Shown here piece after piece: positions 17,539-26,624 of a stretch of 64,000 nt of DNA (the first letter of the stretch is position 1; each line of letters opens with the position of its first letter). The notes below the pieces were generated by a model that was given only the letters and a program-made list of their open reading frames with translations, searched no databases and was not told the DNA's origin. The stretch is from positions 24,186-88,185 of the forward strand of contig NZ_AZEB01000009.1 in NCBI RefSeq assembly GCF_001434135.1, read 5' to 3'. A program made the position numbers and the translations under genes. The stretch comes from Lentilactobacillus kisonensis DSM 19906 = JCM 15041. GTDB taxonomy: Bacteria > Bacillota > Bacilli > Lactobacillales > Lactobacillaceae.

Positions 17539-18588
17539 ATGAAGTTTACAAGTAAGTTACTATTAATTTCTGCTTCTACGCTATTAACTTTTGGTGCCGT
17601 TAGTCCGGCCATTACTGCTGGGGCTGCCAGTGTCAAAACTGCTAGCCGTAGTTACCAAAATACCAAAATTAAGGCCAGCTATCGTTATGCTAAAAAGATG
17701 TTAGCTGAAAATAAAACTGGTTTGTCTGGCAAAACTGCCTATATCTTCAATAAAAAAGCATATCCAACAACTGGGGCTGCCGGCGGTTACGCTGACTTCT
17801 TACTCAGCTTAAAGGGCTGGGGCTACAAATTTACAACTAATCAAAAGAAGCGCGTGGCCTCAAGCCTGGTTCTTAACAGTAAGAGTACGCCCGCTGATTT
17901 AGCCAATGCCATTGAAGGCCTCAAGTCGATCGGTATGAACCCAACTAATTTCCGGCGTTCAGGAACCAAGAAAGCCGTTAACTTAGTTTCTGTTTTATAT
18001 CGCAAATCAATGAACAAGCAAACGGTTAACGTTCAAAGCCAAGTTTTACTTGCCCTCACGATGAGCTCATCATTTAAACGACCAGCAAACGCAAAGTTCT
18101 CAACCACTAGTTTAAGTAATGCGATTGTTAAGAACCAACAGAGCAACAATGGCTGGGCATATAATAACCAGGTTGCGAGCGTTGATTCAGACACAACTGC
18201 AATGGCCGTTACTGCTTTAGCCCGTGGCAAGGCCAACACAAGTGCCACGACCAGTGCCATCACCAAGGGGCAATCATACTTGAAAGACGCTGTTTATCCT
18301 TCAGGCGCCTATGGCTACACCTTCAATGGTAAGAATATTCCAAATGGTAACTCAACCGCTGAAGCGATCATCGCCTTATCAACTAAACAAAATACATTGA
18401 AATACGTTAACGGTACCAGTAAAACTGGCCAAACAGCTTCACCACTAGCCGCAATGTTCACTTATGTTAATAAGACTGGCTCAGTTAAAGGTGCAGTTAG
18501 CCAAGTAATCGGCGTTGGCCAAATCAACTTAGCAACTGCTGCATACCGGCAAGCATTAAACCACAAATCTGTTTATACCATCAAATAA
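17539..18588 (+). CDS. secreted alpha/alpha-toroid protein, transcobalamin N-domain-like
   Basis: 349 residues. A classic signal peptide (KLLLISASTLLTFGAVSPA, cleavage near AGAAS) is followed by an all-helical repeat domain. Repeat cores include NNGWAYNNQ-VASVDSDTTAMAVTALA and GNSTAEAIIALS. This is the prenyltransferase/squalene-cyclase-type toroid, and SVDSDTTAMAVTAL closely recalls the VDTAAMAGLA helix of human intrinsic factor and transcobalamin. Inferred role: extracellular corrinoid capture, half of a split transcobalamin-like binder. Alternative: a generic toroid adhesin. Confidence 0.7.
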   Translation: MKFTSKLLLISASTLLTFGAVSPAITAGAASVKTASRSYQNTKIKASYRYAKKMLAENKTGLSGKTAYIFNKKAYPTTGAAGGYADFLLSLKGWGYKFTTNQKKRVASSLVLNSKSTPADLANAIEGLKSIGMNPTNFRRSGTKKAVNLVSVLYRKSMNKQTVNVQSQVLLALTMSSSFKRPANAKFSTTSLSNAIVKNQQSNNGWAYNNQVASVDSDTTAMAVTALARGKANTSATTSAITKGQSYLKDAVYPSGAYGYTFNGKNIPNGNSTAEAIIALSTKQNTLKYVNGTSKTGQTASPLAAMFTYVNKTGSVKGAVSQVIGVGQINLATAAYRQALNHKSVYTIK

Positions 18589-18595
18589 TTTACGC

Positions 18596-18715
18596 AGGAC
18601 AGCTCCTCTAGGCAGAAGTCTGCGCGTAAGCACCTCAGAAACAAATTCCAAACCCAGGAATTTCTTCCTGAGGAGACTTACACTCCGACTTCTAACCGCC
18701 TGGATCCGCTCACTC
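18596..18715 (-). repeat. nested-palindrome element, copy A
   Basis: Reverse-orientation copy (plus strand AGGACAGCT ... CGCTCACT). Central stem TCAGAAACAAATTCC-type arm against GGAATTTCTTCCTGA-type arm; outer arms GGCAGAAGTC / GACTTCTAACCGCC. It lies between the two secreted-protein genes, inside the operon. Confidence 0.8.
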
Positions 18716-18736
18716 AACTAAGGGGGAAGGGCTTCT

Positions 18737-19477
18737 ATGAAAAAGGGACGCATCGTTGGCATTATTTTGGCTTTTATTTTAGTAGTCGGAATTGGCTTTG
18801 GTGTTCAGCAGGTCATGTCAACCAGAGCTGATCACAAACCGGTTTCTGCCATCTCACCCAAGTCGGCTGCTTCATCATCAAGTCAAGCAGCCAGCAAAAG
18901 CTCAAATGTCAAACCAAATTCTAAACAACATCATGCCAAGAAACAGTCACATCAGCCTAAGACCTCTTCAACAACTCATCATTCAAATAGTACCAACAGT
19001 ACCAATAACAGTTCTGTCGTGAAGTCCGCAGCGAGTTCAAACCAGCCTACTCAGGATAAAGTAACTACTTCAACTAAATTCCAGGCAGCTCAGACTACCA
19101 AACGGTCAAATACAAGTCCTGCTAGGAAAAATCACCGTGCTAAAAAAGCCGCTGCCAAAGATAATTCGATTGGCACCGCTTATATCAAAGTCTCTGGTTA
19201 CAAAAAAACGTTATACGCTGGCCATGTGAAGATTAGTAAGTCTGCCACTGCATTTTCTGTGCTTCAACAGACCCATTTAAAGCTTGTTTACCAAAGCAGT
19301 CCCCACGTTTATGTCAGCTCAATCAATGGTTTGAAGCAAAATGATATTAAGGTCGGCAGCGGCTGGATGTACTCAGTTAACAGCAAATTTGTCGACAAGG
19401 GCGCTGATCAGAAGCGAATTACCCCTGGTGATAAAGTTCACTGGTACTTCTCAGTTAACGGCCTCAATGGCAAATAA
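18737..19477 (+). CDS. anchored DUF4430 (transcobalamin C-domain-like) protein
   Basis: 246 residues. An N-terminal signal-anchor helix (IVGIILAFILVVGIGFGV) has no clear cleavage site. Residues about 35-145 are a low-complexity Ser/Thr/Lys/His/Gln linker able to span the cell wall. The C-terminal domain (about 150-246) has the DUF4430 pattern: FSVLQQT, YVSSINGL, SGWMYSVNSKFVDKGAD and PGDKVHWYF. DUF4430 corresponds to the C-terminal domain of intrinsic factor/transcobalamin. With the preceding toroid protein it would complete a two-part B12 binder. Strong Shine-Dalgarno (AAGGGGGAAGG). Confidence 0.75.
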   Translation: MKKGRIVGIILAFILVVGIGFGVQQVMSTRADHKPVSAISPKSAASSSSQAASKSSNVKPNSKQHHAKKQSHQPKTSSTTHHSNSTNSTNNSSVVKSAASSNQPTQDKVTTSTKFQAAQTTKRSNTSPARKNHRAKKAAAKDNSIGTAYIKVSGYKKTLYAGHVKISKSATAFSVLQQTHLKLVYQSSPHVYVSSINGLKQNDIKVGSGWMYSVNSKFVDKGADQKRITPGDKVHWYFSVNGLNGK

Positions 19478-19498
19478 TGAATGAAAAGGTGAGTTCTT

Positions 19499-19927
19499 GT
19501 GAAAAAGGCAATTTTTATCGGCGCAATCGGTTGTGGCAAAACCACGCTCATTCAACGGATGGATAAGTTAAAGATTAAATACAATAAAACGCAAACACTT
19601 GAGTTTCACTCAAACATTATTGATACGCCCGGTGAATACGTAGAGCATCGTGCGATGTATTCAAATTTAATGACTTCAGCAATTGATGCCGATGTGGTTG
19701 TTCTCATGCAAAGTGCCACCGATCCCCGAATTGTTCTACCAACTGGGTTTAGTACCATGTTCACCAAGCCAACCGTTGGAATCGTGACAAAGATCGACGC
19801 TGCCACGCCTCACCAAGTTAAGCTAGTTAAGGACCGGCTAATTGATGCCGGCGCCAACAAGGTGTTTGAAATATCCGCGGTGACCGGGAAGAACGTCGAT
19901 GCAGTTACCGACTATCTAAATAATTAG
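19499..19927 (+). CDS. pduV: EutP/PduV family GTPase
   Basis: 142 residues, Ras-like fold. P-loop GAIGCGKTTL, switch II region IIDTPGEYVEHR, and the base-recognition motif TKID are intact. PduV/EutP proteins associate with bacterial microcompartments and are implicated in their dynamics. Its place at the end of the ECF/toroid/DUF4430 operon ties that operon functionally to the pdu operon on the opposite strand. GTG start after AAAAGGTGAG. Confidence 0.88.
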   Translation: MKKAIFIGAIGCGKTTLIQRMDKLKIKYNKTQTLEFHSNIIDTPGEYVEHRAMYSNLMTSAIDADVVVLMQSATDPRIVLPTGFSTMFTKPTVGIVTKIDAATPHQVKLVKDRLIDAGANKVFEISAVTGKNVDAVTDYLNN

Positions 19928-20012
19928 CAACCCTGAATCGGGGTAAATGACGTTATGATTCTGAACAAGGTCCCGATCCAACTGCTACTCAGGGCTAACC
20001 TGAATTTCAACC

Positions 20013-20059
20013 AAAAATGCGTTGAATCAGAAATTGATTTTCTGACTCAACGCATTTTT
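20013..20059. terminator. bidirectional terminator between pduV and pdu operon end
   Basis: AAAAATGCGTTGAATCAGAAA pairs (one G-U type position) with the arm ending CTCAACGCATTTTT, with A and T runs on either side. It separates two convergent operons. Confidence 0.9.
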
Positions 20060-20077
20060 GTTATGCATAAACAATTA

Positions 20078-20869
20078 TTATTCAAGATAAATCTTTCTCA
20101 GTCTTTCACAATCTATATCTGACAGGCCAACAACATCCCTTAAGTACGCCTGAATACCACCAAATTCGTAGTTAATAATCGCCATCGCCTGATCCAAATA
20201 ATCAATTGAAACTGACGACAAATCTTTAAGCGACGCAATGAATGAACGATTCATATGCGCTTTTTTTGCTAACTCGATCCGGTGGTTAATCCGGGGAACC
20301 GAAAACTTATTCGTTAACAAGTAGTCTGTCCGGATAATTTCAGGGCTAACCCCAAGGGCACTCAACAGCAGTACCGTCAGCATCCCCGTTCGATCCTTCC
20401 CTGCTGAACAGTGATATAAAATCGTTTCATTTACCCCACTATTGATCAAGCATGAAAAGAATTGTTGGTAGGCACGCTGCGGTTGCTCATTAACAACCAG
20501 CCGGCGATAGGCATAAAGCATTCTTAAATAACCGCTATGCGGATCCTTAGAGTACGCCTTCTGCAGTCGCTGGTTAGTTGTCCGGCTCTCAGTTTCATCG
20601 TTATCAAATAACGGTAAAGCAACGAATTTCATCCCATCAGGAATTCTGTCTGGAAATTCTTTGCTCTCTGCTTTTGAACGGAGATCAACGTCAACCGTAA
20701 TACCATAATCTAGAAGGGTCTGCTGATCACCTTCAGAAAGTTCTGAAAGATCACCAGCCCGGATTAGTTTATGCCACTTCGTCATTCGGCCATCAAGGGT
20801 TGGGTAGCCACCAAGATCGCGAATATTGACGCTATGAGAAACTTCAATATGTCGATTAGCCACCACCAT
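20078..20869 (-). CDS. tyrosine/dual-specificity protein phosphatase
   Basis: 263 residues. Contains the P-loop HCSAGKDRTG (Cys-x5-Arg) and the upstream aspartate region VDLRS; N-terminal NIRDLGGYPT is typical of the bacterial LMW-unlike PtpB/Siw14-type family. Members dephosphorylate phosphotyrosine or phosphoinositides. It is the last gene of the pdu-operon strand, 24 bp after the flavin oxidoreductase gene, before the bidirectional terminator. This is an unusual passenger for a pdu operon. Confidence 0.85.
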   Translation of the reverse strand: MVVANRHIEVSHSVNIRDLGGYPTLDGRMTKWHKLIRAGDLSELSEGDQQTLLDYGITVDVDLRSKAESKEFPDRIPDGMKFVALPLFDNDETESRTTNQRLQKAYSKDPHSGYLRMLYAYRRLVVNEQPQRAYQQFFSCLINSGVNETILYHCSAGKDRTGMLTVLLLSALGVSPEIIRTDYLLTNKFSVPRINHRIELAKKAHMNRSFIASLKDLSSVSIDYLDQAMAIINYEFGGIQAYLRDVVGLSDIDCERLRKIYLE

Positions 20870-20893
20870 TTTTAGCCCTCCACGAAATTTAAC

Positions 20894-21952
20894 TTACTTT
20901 GGCCAAATATTGCTGTATGGAACTCCACCAGTAATTGGTGCCCCTAAATGGGATTTACCTGTAGCGAGTTCCTCTGGCCACATCGGATCCACAAAAAGCT
21001 TACTGCCAACAGCCATTAAATCAGCGTGAACATCTTCCAAGCTAGCTTTAGAATTAATGGCGCCAGACGCCATCAATGGTAGTGACTGTCCAACTGCTTT
21101 TCGGAAAACATCCGGCATTGAAAATGCTTGCAACTTATCACTCGTCAACGGTAATTGATTATACTGATGAAGCGACAAGCTGAGGTAATCAATGCCAACT
21201 TCCTTGAGAACCATTGCCAACATCAAGTTATCCTTGATCTTCAAGCCACCAGCTTCAACTTCTTCTGGTGACATGCGATAACCGATAATAAATGGCTTCG
21301 GTGCCAATTGTTTAGCGACCGCCTTCACTTGATTTACGAGGAAAATTGGAAACTTCATTCGCTTAGCAAGTGACCCACCAAACGAATCTTGACGTTGATT
21401 CGATAACGGTGACATAAACTGTTGAATCAAGAAGGTATTAGCACCATGGAGCTCGATGCCGTCAAACCCAGCCTTGATTGCCCGTCTAGTTGCAGCCGCA
21501 AAATCATCAATGATATCGCTGATCTGCTCAGTTGTTAATTCTGTCGGGGTATCAACATTTCCATGAGTAGCTTTAATGGCACTTGGCGCCACAACGGGGT
21601 GGCCCTGAGTAATGTGCCCATTTGTCATTCGACCAGCGTGAACCAATTGAAGGATTGCCTTGCTGCCGCTGCTATGAATTGCCTTGGCTAGTTGCGTAAG
21701 ACCAGGAATCTTTTTGTCATCAGCAACACTAATTGAACCATAGTCTGTGTTCCCCGACGGTGAAACATAAGCGGACCCAACAATGTCCATGCCAACTTTT
21801 GATGCATGCTGTTGATGAAAAACAATATCATTAATGCTGACACTGCCATCAAATAGAGACGATTGGATATTCAACGGGGCGAGAACGATTCGATTATTCA
21901 ATCGGCAATCTTTCTTGATTTGATAATCATTCAAAATTTGTTCTAATTGCAT
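20894..21952 (-). CDS. Old Yellow Enzyme family NADH:flavin oxidoreductase
   Basis: 352 residues, TIM barrel with FMN. Seen: RIVLAPLNIQSSLFDG, LQLVHAGRM, the HGANTFLIQQFMSP loop with the paired His-Asn, and GYRMSPEE. The ATG at 21952 is chosen; the GTG at 21967 lies inside the AAGGTGG ribosome site. Family members reduce activated alkenes such as enals and enones. It sits directly after pduU, 17 bp on, so a link to reactive aldehydes such as acrolein is conceivable but is only an inference. Confidence 0.87.
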   Translation of the reverse strand: MQLEQILNDYQIKKDCRLNNRIVLAPLNIQSSLFDGSVSINDIVFHQQHASKVGMDIVGSAYVSPSGNTDYGSISVADDKKIPGLTQLAKAIHSSGSKAILQLVHAGRMTNGHITQGHPVVAPSAIKATHGNVDTPTELTTEQISDIIDDFAAATRRAIKAGFDGIELHGANTFLIQQFMSPLSNQRQDSFGGSLAKRMKFPIFLVNQVKAVAKQLAPKPFIIGYRMSPEEVEAGGLKIKDNLMLAMVLKEVGIDYLSLSLHQYNQLPLTSDKLQAFSMPDVFRKAVGQSLPLMASGAINSKASLEDVHADLMAVGSKLFVDPMWPEELATGKSHLGAPITGGVPYSNIWPK

Positions 21953-21969
21953 AATACAGTTCTCCACCT

Positions 21970-22314
21970 TTACGTTCTTGTGATTTTTGGAATATCAAAA
22001 TCCAACAGATCGTGAAGCTTTTCAATTACTGCTTTGAGTGCTGATTCTACTTCTGAAACTTCGCCGATTATGACCACTGAACCACTAAACCGATCAATAA
22101 ACCCTAGGGTTACATTACTTGACTTAGTGGCAATATCACCCGCAATAATTGATGCTTCACTTGGCGTAATTGTCAAAATTCCAATGGCATTCTTATCAGC
22201 TTGCAGGCCAAGCTTTTCATAAATATCAGATGTAGGGTTGGCAACGATGTGAGCCAGCGTAACCTGTTTACCAGGAACGTATTCTTGAATGCTCCGTTCA
22301 ATATCTCTAGCCAT
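21970..22314 (-). CDS. pduU: microcompartment shell protein PduU
   Basis: 114 residues, circularly permuted BMC domain. The N-terminal [21 protein letters not shown] segment (quoted in parts: [20 protein letters not shown]) forms the small beta-barrel cap typical of PduU, followed by [20 protein letters not shown] and [19 protein letters not shown] at 22314 follows GGGGTGG. PduU forms hexameric facet tiles and is known to bind PduV in Salmonella. Confidence 0.9.
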   Translation of the reverse strand: MARDIERSIQEYVPGKQVTLAHIVANPTSDIYEKLGLQADKNAIGILTITPSEASIIAGDIATKSSNVTLGFIDRFSGSVVIIGEVSEVESALKAVIEKLHDLLDFDIPKITRT

Positions 22315-22344
22315 TTTTACCACCCCATCCTGTTTTTCATCAGT

Positions 22345-23529
22345 TCAACCGATTACTTTTGCCGTCTCACGAGCAATAATTAATTCTTCATCAGTTGGAA
22401 TCACAACAACTTTCACTTTACTATCTGAAGCTTGAATTTCGATATCATTTGCTTGATTCTTTGCTTCGTCTATCTTAATGCCTAAATATTCAAGTCCCTG
22501 ACAAACCCGGGCCCTGATTGGTGCTGAATGTTCACCGACACCCGCTGTAAAGGCTAATACCTTCAAACCACCAAGGTCAGTCGTGTAAGCACCAATGAAT
22601 TGCTGGATTTGATGTGCGTAGACATCAAGTGCCAGCTTGGCTCGTTTATTGCCGTCAGCCTCTGCTTTTAAGACATCCCGAATATCATTTGAAACCCCAG
22701 AGATCCCTAACACACCAGACTCATGGTTAAGCATGCTTCTGATATCTTCAGAATCCAAGTGTTCTTTTTCTTCGAGAAACGGTAGAATTTCTGGATCAAT
22801 ATCACCAGATCGGGTTCCCATCACTAGCCCAGCTAGCGGGGTAAATCCCATTGAGGTATTGACCGATTTACCATCCTTAATTGCACAGATACTACAGCCA
22901 TTCCCTAAGTGACAAGAAATGAGCTTGTCAGCTTCCTGCTCACCAAACCGATCAGCAACAACGCTATAAATATATTGGTGTGATTGGCCGTGGAATCCAT
23001 AACGGCGAATATGATACTTTTCAATATACTTGTACGGTAAGGCGTATGTGTATGCCTTTGGTGGCATTGTGCTATGAAACGACGTATCAAAGACAGCAAC
23101 TTCTCGCGCTTCTGGCAACAACTTCTCAAAGGCTTCAATTCCTAATAAATTAGCTGGATTATGCAAGGGAGAAAGCACTGATAATTCAGAAATTCGTTTG
23201 GCAACGTCATCGTTTATCTCAACGGACTGCGTATAATAGTTTCCACCATGGGATACTCGGTGGCCAATCCCAACAATTTCTGATTTATCCTTAATAACAC
23301 CACTTTCGTTCAACGCTTTGATAACCAGTTCAGTTGCTTCGGTATGATCCTTAACGGACTCGGTAGTGTCATGTTTAGCACCATCTTCTGTCTGATAGGT
23401 AAATACAGCGTCTGAATGACCAATTCGATCGACCATTCCGTGAATCATAACCTGCTCATCAGGCATCAAATATAGTTTAAACTTCAGCGATGAACTCCCA
23501 GCGTTGATTGCAAGAATTTTCTCTACCAT
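22345..23529 (-). CDS. pduW: acetate/propionate kinase
   Basis: 394 residues, full-length acetokinase. Seen: ILAINAGSSSLKFK at the N-terminus, VFDTSFHSTMP, and GFTPLAGLVMGTRSGDIDP. It converts propionyl phosphate (or 3-hydroxypropionyl phosphate) from PduL into the acid with ATP formation. Position between pduQ and pduU supports the PduW role. Confidence 0.9.
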   Translation of the reverse strand: MVEKILAINAGSSSLKFKLYLMPDEQVMIHGMVDRIGHSDAVFTYQTEDGAKHDTTESVKDHTEATELVIKALNESGVIKDKSEIVGIGHRVSHGGNYYTQSVEINDDVAKRISELSVLSPLHNPANLLGIEAFEKLLPEAREVAVFDTSFHSTMPPKAYTYALPYKYIEKYHIRRYGFHGQSHQYIYSVVADRFGEQEADKLISCHLGNGCSICAIKDGKSVNTSMGFTPLAGLVMGTRSGDIDPEILPFLEEKEHLDSEDIRSMLNHESGVLGISGVSNDIRDVLKAEADGNKRAKLALDVYAHQIQQFIGAYTTDLGGLKVLAFTAGVGEHSAPIRARVCQGLEYLGIKIDEAKNQANDIEIQASDSKVKVVVIPTDEELIIARETAKVIG

Positions 23530-23558
23530 ACTGTGCTTCCTCTCCGTCTTTAATTTAA

Positions 23559-24680
23559 TTATTTGATGACTTTATCATAAATTGCTTTCAAATCATCATC
23601 AGTTGGTACGACAGGATTTCCTGGGAAAGTACCATCCTTCTTTGCATCAGCAACCACAACGTCAGTCTTCTTTTCAGCTTCGGCAGGATCGATACCAAAT
23701 GCTCGTAACGTTTGTGGGCAATCCATTTGAACCATCATTTGACGAATCTTAGCTGCAATTCGTTGAACGGCGATTCGGTCACTCATTCCCTGTGATACCA
23801 AGCCAGTCTTCTTAATTGCTGCACCGTACTTGTGTAAAGCAGTCTCTGAATGACTTGCATTGTATTCAACAACGTGTGGCAAAAGCATTGCGCAAGCCAA
23901 TCCATGCGGAACATGGAAGTTAGCGCCCAACTGGTGGGCAAGTGAATGGCAAATTCCCAGACCAGCATTGTTAAACGCAATTCCGGCAGCACATGATGCT
24001 TCGTGAACCACTTTACGAGCTGCTTCATTATCACCATGTTTGTAGCATTCTACCAAGCAGTGGGTAATAACATCAATTCCCTTTTCAGCCAAAGCATCAG
24101 TGATGGTATTGGCATCCCGTGAAACTAATGACTCAAGTGAGTGGGTTAAGACGTCCAAGCCAGAGAATGCCGTGACACTCTTTGGGGCAGTCATAACCAA
24201 CTGAGGATCAAGTAACGCAATATCTGGGGTTAGATAATCCTTCATGATGGGCATCTTAGTATGATTCTTAGTATCTGAAACCACACTGGTGTTGGTAACT
24301 TCTGAACCAGTTCCACTGGTAGTTGGAATTGCAACAAAGGTTTCAATCTTATGTTGATAAACTTTTTCACCAAAGAACCGGATGGCTTTTCCAGTATCAA
24401 TGGCAGAACCGCCACCGATACCGACAATAACGTTTGGTTGAATCTTACCAAACTGTTCAACACCCTCCATGATATTAGTCAATGGTGGATCAGGCTTAAC
24501 GTCTGAGAAAATTGAAACGTCATTATTGCCGTCAACTTCACCCTTAATCTTATCTAATGTCGGGGTATTCGGTAGGAAGGCATCACAAACCATTAAAATC
24601 TTTTTACCTTTTAAGGTTTGTAACCAGTCTAGGCTATCATTACCCGAAAAAATTTTAGTTGGAATTCGAATTTGTTCCAT
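23559..24680 (-). CDS. pduQ: iron-containing 1-propanol dehydrogenase
   Basis: 373 residues, group III Fe-dependent alcohol dehydrogenase. The GIGGGSAIDTGKA nucleotide-binding region and the metal motif HSLAHQLGANFHVPHG are intact. It reduces propionaldehyde to 1-propanol (or 3-hydroxypropionaldehyde to 1,3-propanediol), regenerating NAD+ inside the microcompartment. Confidence 0.92.
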   Translation of the reverse strand: MEQIRIPTKIFSGNDSLDWLQTLKGKKILMVCDAFLPNTPTLDKIKGEVDGNNDVSIFSDVKPDPPLTNIMEGVEQFGKIQPNVIVGIGGGSAIDTGKAIRFFGEKVYQHKIETFVAIPTTSGTGSEVTNTSVVSDTKNHTKMPIMKDYLTPDIALLDPQLVMTAPKSVTAFSGLDVLTHSLESLVSRDANTITDALAEKGIDVITHCLVECYKHGDNEAARKVVHEASCAAGIAFNNAGLGICHSLAHQLGANFHVPHGLACAMLLPHVVEYNASHSETALHKYGAAIKKTGLVSQGMSDRIAVQRIAAKIRQMMVQMDCPQTLRAFGIDPAEAEKKTDVVVADAKKDGTFPGNPVVPTDDDLKAIYDKVIK

Positions 24681-24686
24681 ATTCTA

Positions 24687-26132
24687 CTAAACCTCCCATG
24701 AACGTAATGAGAATCCTTCTGGGCAATTGAAGCGACGACGACGGGTAAATGTCTTGGCAGTTGTTGTTCCTTCACCGGTTGGGGTAGCAATCGTCAGTGC
24801 AGCGTCTCCACTCCAATAACCGTTATCACCAACACCTGTCGCAGCAAATGTTGGGCCATTGGCAACAAAAATTGAAGTATTCATCCGATGAGCCGCCTTG
24901 TTGATGTGAGGAATGTTTTCTGAGTGAATTGAAGCTGTGTGGTGATTGCCGCCTTCAACTTCAACCGCTGTCTTCAAAACATCTTCAAACGTTGGGCAAG
25001 AAACAATCGGCAATAATGGCATTAACATTTCGGTTGTTACTAATGGGTGATCCTTCTTGGCTTCAAAGATAACAACTGTTGGGTGACCCGTGTATGAAAC
25101 ACCAGCTTCATCCAAAATGAAGGTTGCATCCTTACCAACAAATTTACGATCAGGGGTACCATTTTCTTGGATGGTCATGTGAGCAATCTCATCAATTTTA
25201 CTTTGATCTTTCAATAAGAAGGCACCATCTTGTTGCATCTTTTCAATGAGTTGATCCTTAACGTCGTCTTGAACAACAACTTCCTTTTCAGCCGTACATA
25301 AGATGTTGTTATCAAAGCCACAAGAAGTGACAATATCATGAGCAGCTAAATCAATATTGGCTGTGTCGTCAACCATTGCAGGTGGGTTACCAGCACCAGC
25401 ACCAACAGCTTTTTTACCACTAATTAATGCTTGGTGAACAACAGCGGGACCACCAGTTACGGCTAACATGGCGATATCTGGATGATGCATCATCTGTTGA
25501 ACGGATTCAATGGATGGTGTTGCCAGTGACACAACCAAGTTACGAAGACCCGTTGCTTTGTATACAAATTCGTTCAAATGTTCAATCATCCAACGGGTAA
25601 TATTCTTTGCACCTGGATGAGCACCAAAGAACAATGCGTTCCCGCCAGCAAGCATCATAATTGAATTGTTGATAACAGTTTCACCAGGGTTTGTACTTGG
25701 GCCAACGCCACCAATAACACCAAATGGCGTATATTCATACATAACCATGCCGCCATCACCAGTTTCAACGTCTGGCTTCAGGCTATCTGGACCAGCAGTG
25801 TTGTAAAGAGCATTTTTCAGCTTTGTTTCCTTAGCTTCAACAGTTCCCATGCCGATTTCATCACGAGTGGCTTGGGCAATATAATGAATCTTTGGGCCAA
25901 AACCATCTTGAATTGCTTTAATAACTTTCTTACGGAATGCCATAGGCTTGTCAGCGTAAATTTCTTGAGCTTGTTTTGCAGCTGCAACGGCTTCATCAAC
26001 AGTTTCAAAAATTCCGTTTCCTAGACCTGTAGGTTGTGCTTCACTATTATTATCGGAACCAGATTGCGATTGTCCGCTTAATTCTTCTTTTAGAATTCTT
26101 CTGATTGCTTCTTCAATATTCTGTTCTTGCAT
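24687..26132 (-). CDS. pduP: CoA-acylating propionaldehyde dehydrogenase
   Basis: 481 residues. The N-terminal amphipathic helix NIEEAIRRILKEEL is an encapsulation peptide, joined by a Gly/Ser/Asn-rich linker (about 19-38) to the aldehyde dehydrogenase fold. Catalytic cysteine is in DNNILCTAEKEVVV near residue 280. It oxidises propionaldehyde to propionyl-CoA with NAD+. It ends 7 bp before pduQ. Confidence 0.94.
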   Translation of the reverse strand: MQEQNIEEAIRRILKEELSGQSQSGSDNNSEAQPTGLGNGIFETVDEAVAAAKQAQEIYADKPMAFRKKVIKAIQDGFGPKIHYIAQATRDEIGMGTVEAKETKLKNALYNTAGPDSLKPDVETGDGGMVMYEYTPFGVIGGVGPSTNPGETVINNSIMMLAGGNALFFGAHPGAKNITRWMIEHLNEFVYKATGLRNLVVSLATPSIESVQQMMHHPDIAMLAVTGGPAVVHQALISGKKAVGAGAGNPPAMVDDTANIDLAAHDIVTSCGFDNNILCTAEKEVVVQDDVKDQLIEKMQQDGAFLLKDQSKIDEIAHMTIQENGTPDRKFVGKDATFILDEAGVSYTGHPTVVIFEAKKDHPLVTTEMLMPLLPIVSCPTFEDVLKTAVEVEGGNHHTASIHSENIPHINKAAHRMNTSIFVANGPTFAATGVGDNGYWSGDAALTIATPTGEGTTTAKTFTRRRRFNCPEGFSLRSWEV

Positions 26133-26135
26133 ATC

Positions 26136-26618
26136 TCACATACGCTCCTTAGAAAATTCTTGAACGGCTGCTTCACAGATAGCTTGATCTTCTTCAATTA
26201 AGCCACCACTGCAACCAATAGCACCAATCATCTGTCCATCCTCGATAAGTGGAATGCCCCCTGGAAATGATACGAGCTTTCCATCAAGCATTGTCTCCAT
26301 CTGGTATAAAGGACCACCAGGTTGAATATCTTTACTAATATCTTTCGTTGGTTCCTTCATCGCAATGGCAGACCATGCTTTCTTTGGTGCTAATGTGGAG
26401 CTAACAAGGTTTGCATTTGGCATGTGGTACAACATCTGAACCGTGGTTGTAATATCCATAATGCAAATCGTCACCCCAACGTGTAACTCGTCTGCCTTGG
26501 CAACAGCTGCATCAATCACTTTTTCCATCTTATGCCGATCAAATGTATTTGAAGCGGTTGCATTTGATCCCTTAGATAAAACTTCTTTTACGATTTGATT
26601 GATTTGTTCTTTATCCAT
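26136..26618 (-). CDS. GlcG/HbpS-like (PduO C-domain) protein
   Basis: About 160 residues. C-terminal portion is the GlcG/HbpS (DUF336) fold: VTICIMDITTTVQMLYHMPN, FPGGIPLIEDGQMIGAIGCSGG. In Salmonella this domain is fused to the C-terminus of PduO and binds haem; here it is a free protein directly downstream of pduO. Its N-terminus, DKEQINQIVKEVLSKGS, has the form of an encapsulation peptide, so it may be cargo. The ATG at 26618 fits the GAAGGG site better than the ATG at 26624. Confidence 0.85.
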   Translation of the reverse strand: MDKEQINQIVKEVLSKGSNATASNTFDRHKMEKVIDAAVAKADELHVGVTICIMDITTTVQMLYHMPNANLVSSTLAPKKAWSAIAMKEPTKDISKDIQPGGPLYQMETMLDGKLVSFPGGIPLIEDGQMIGAIGCSGGLIEEDQAICEAAVQEFSKERM

Positions 26619-26624
26619 GGTCAT

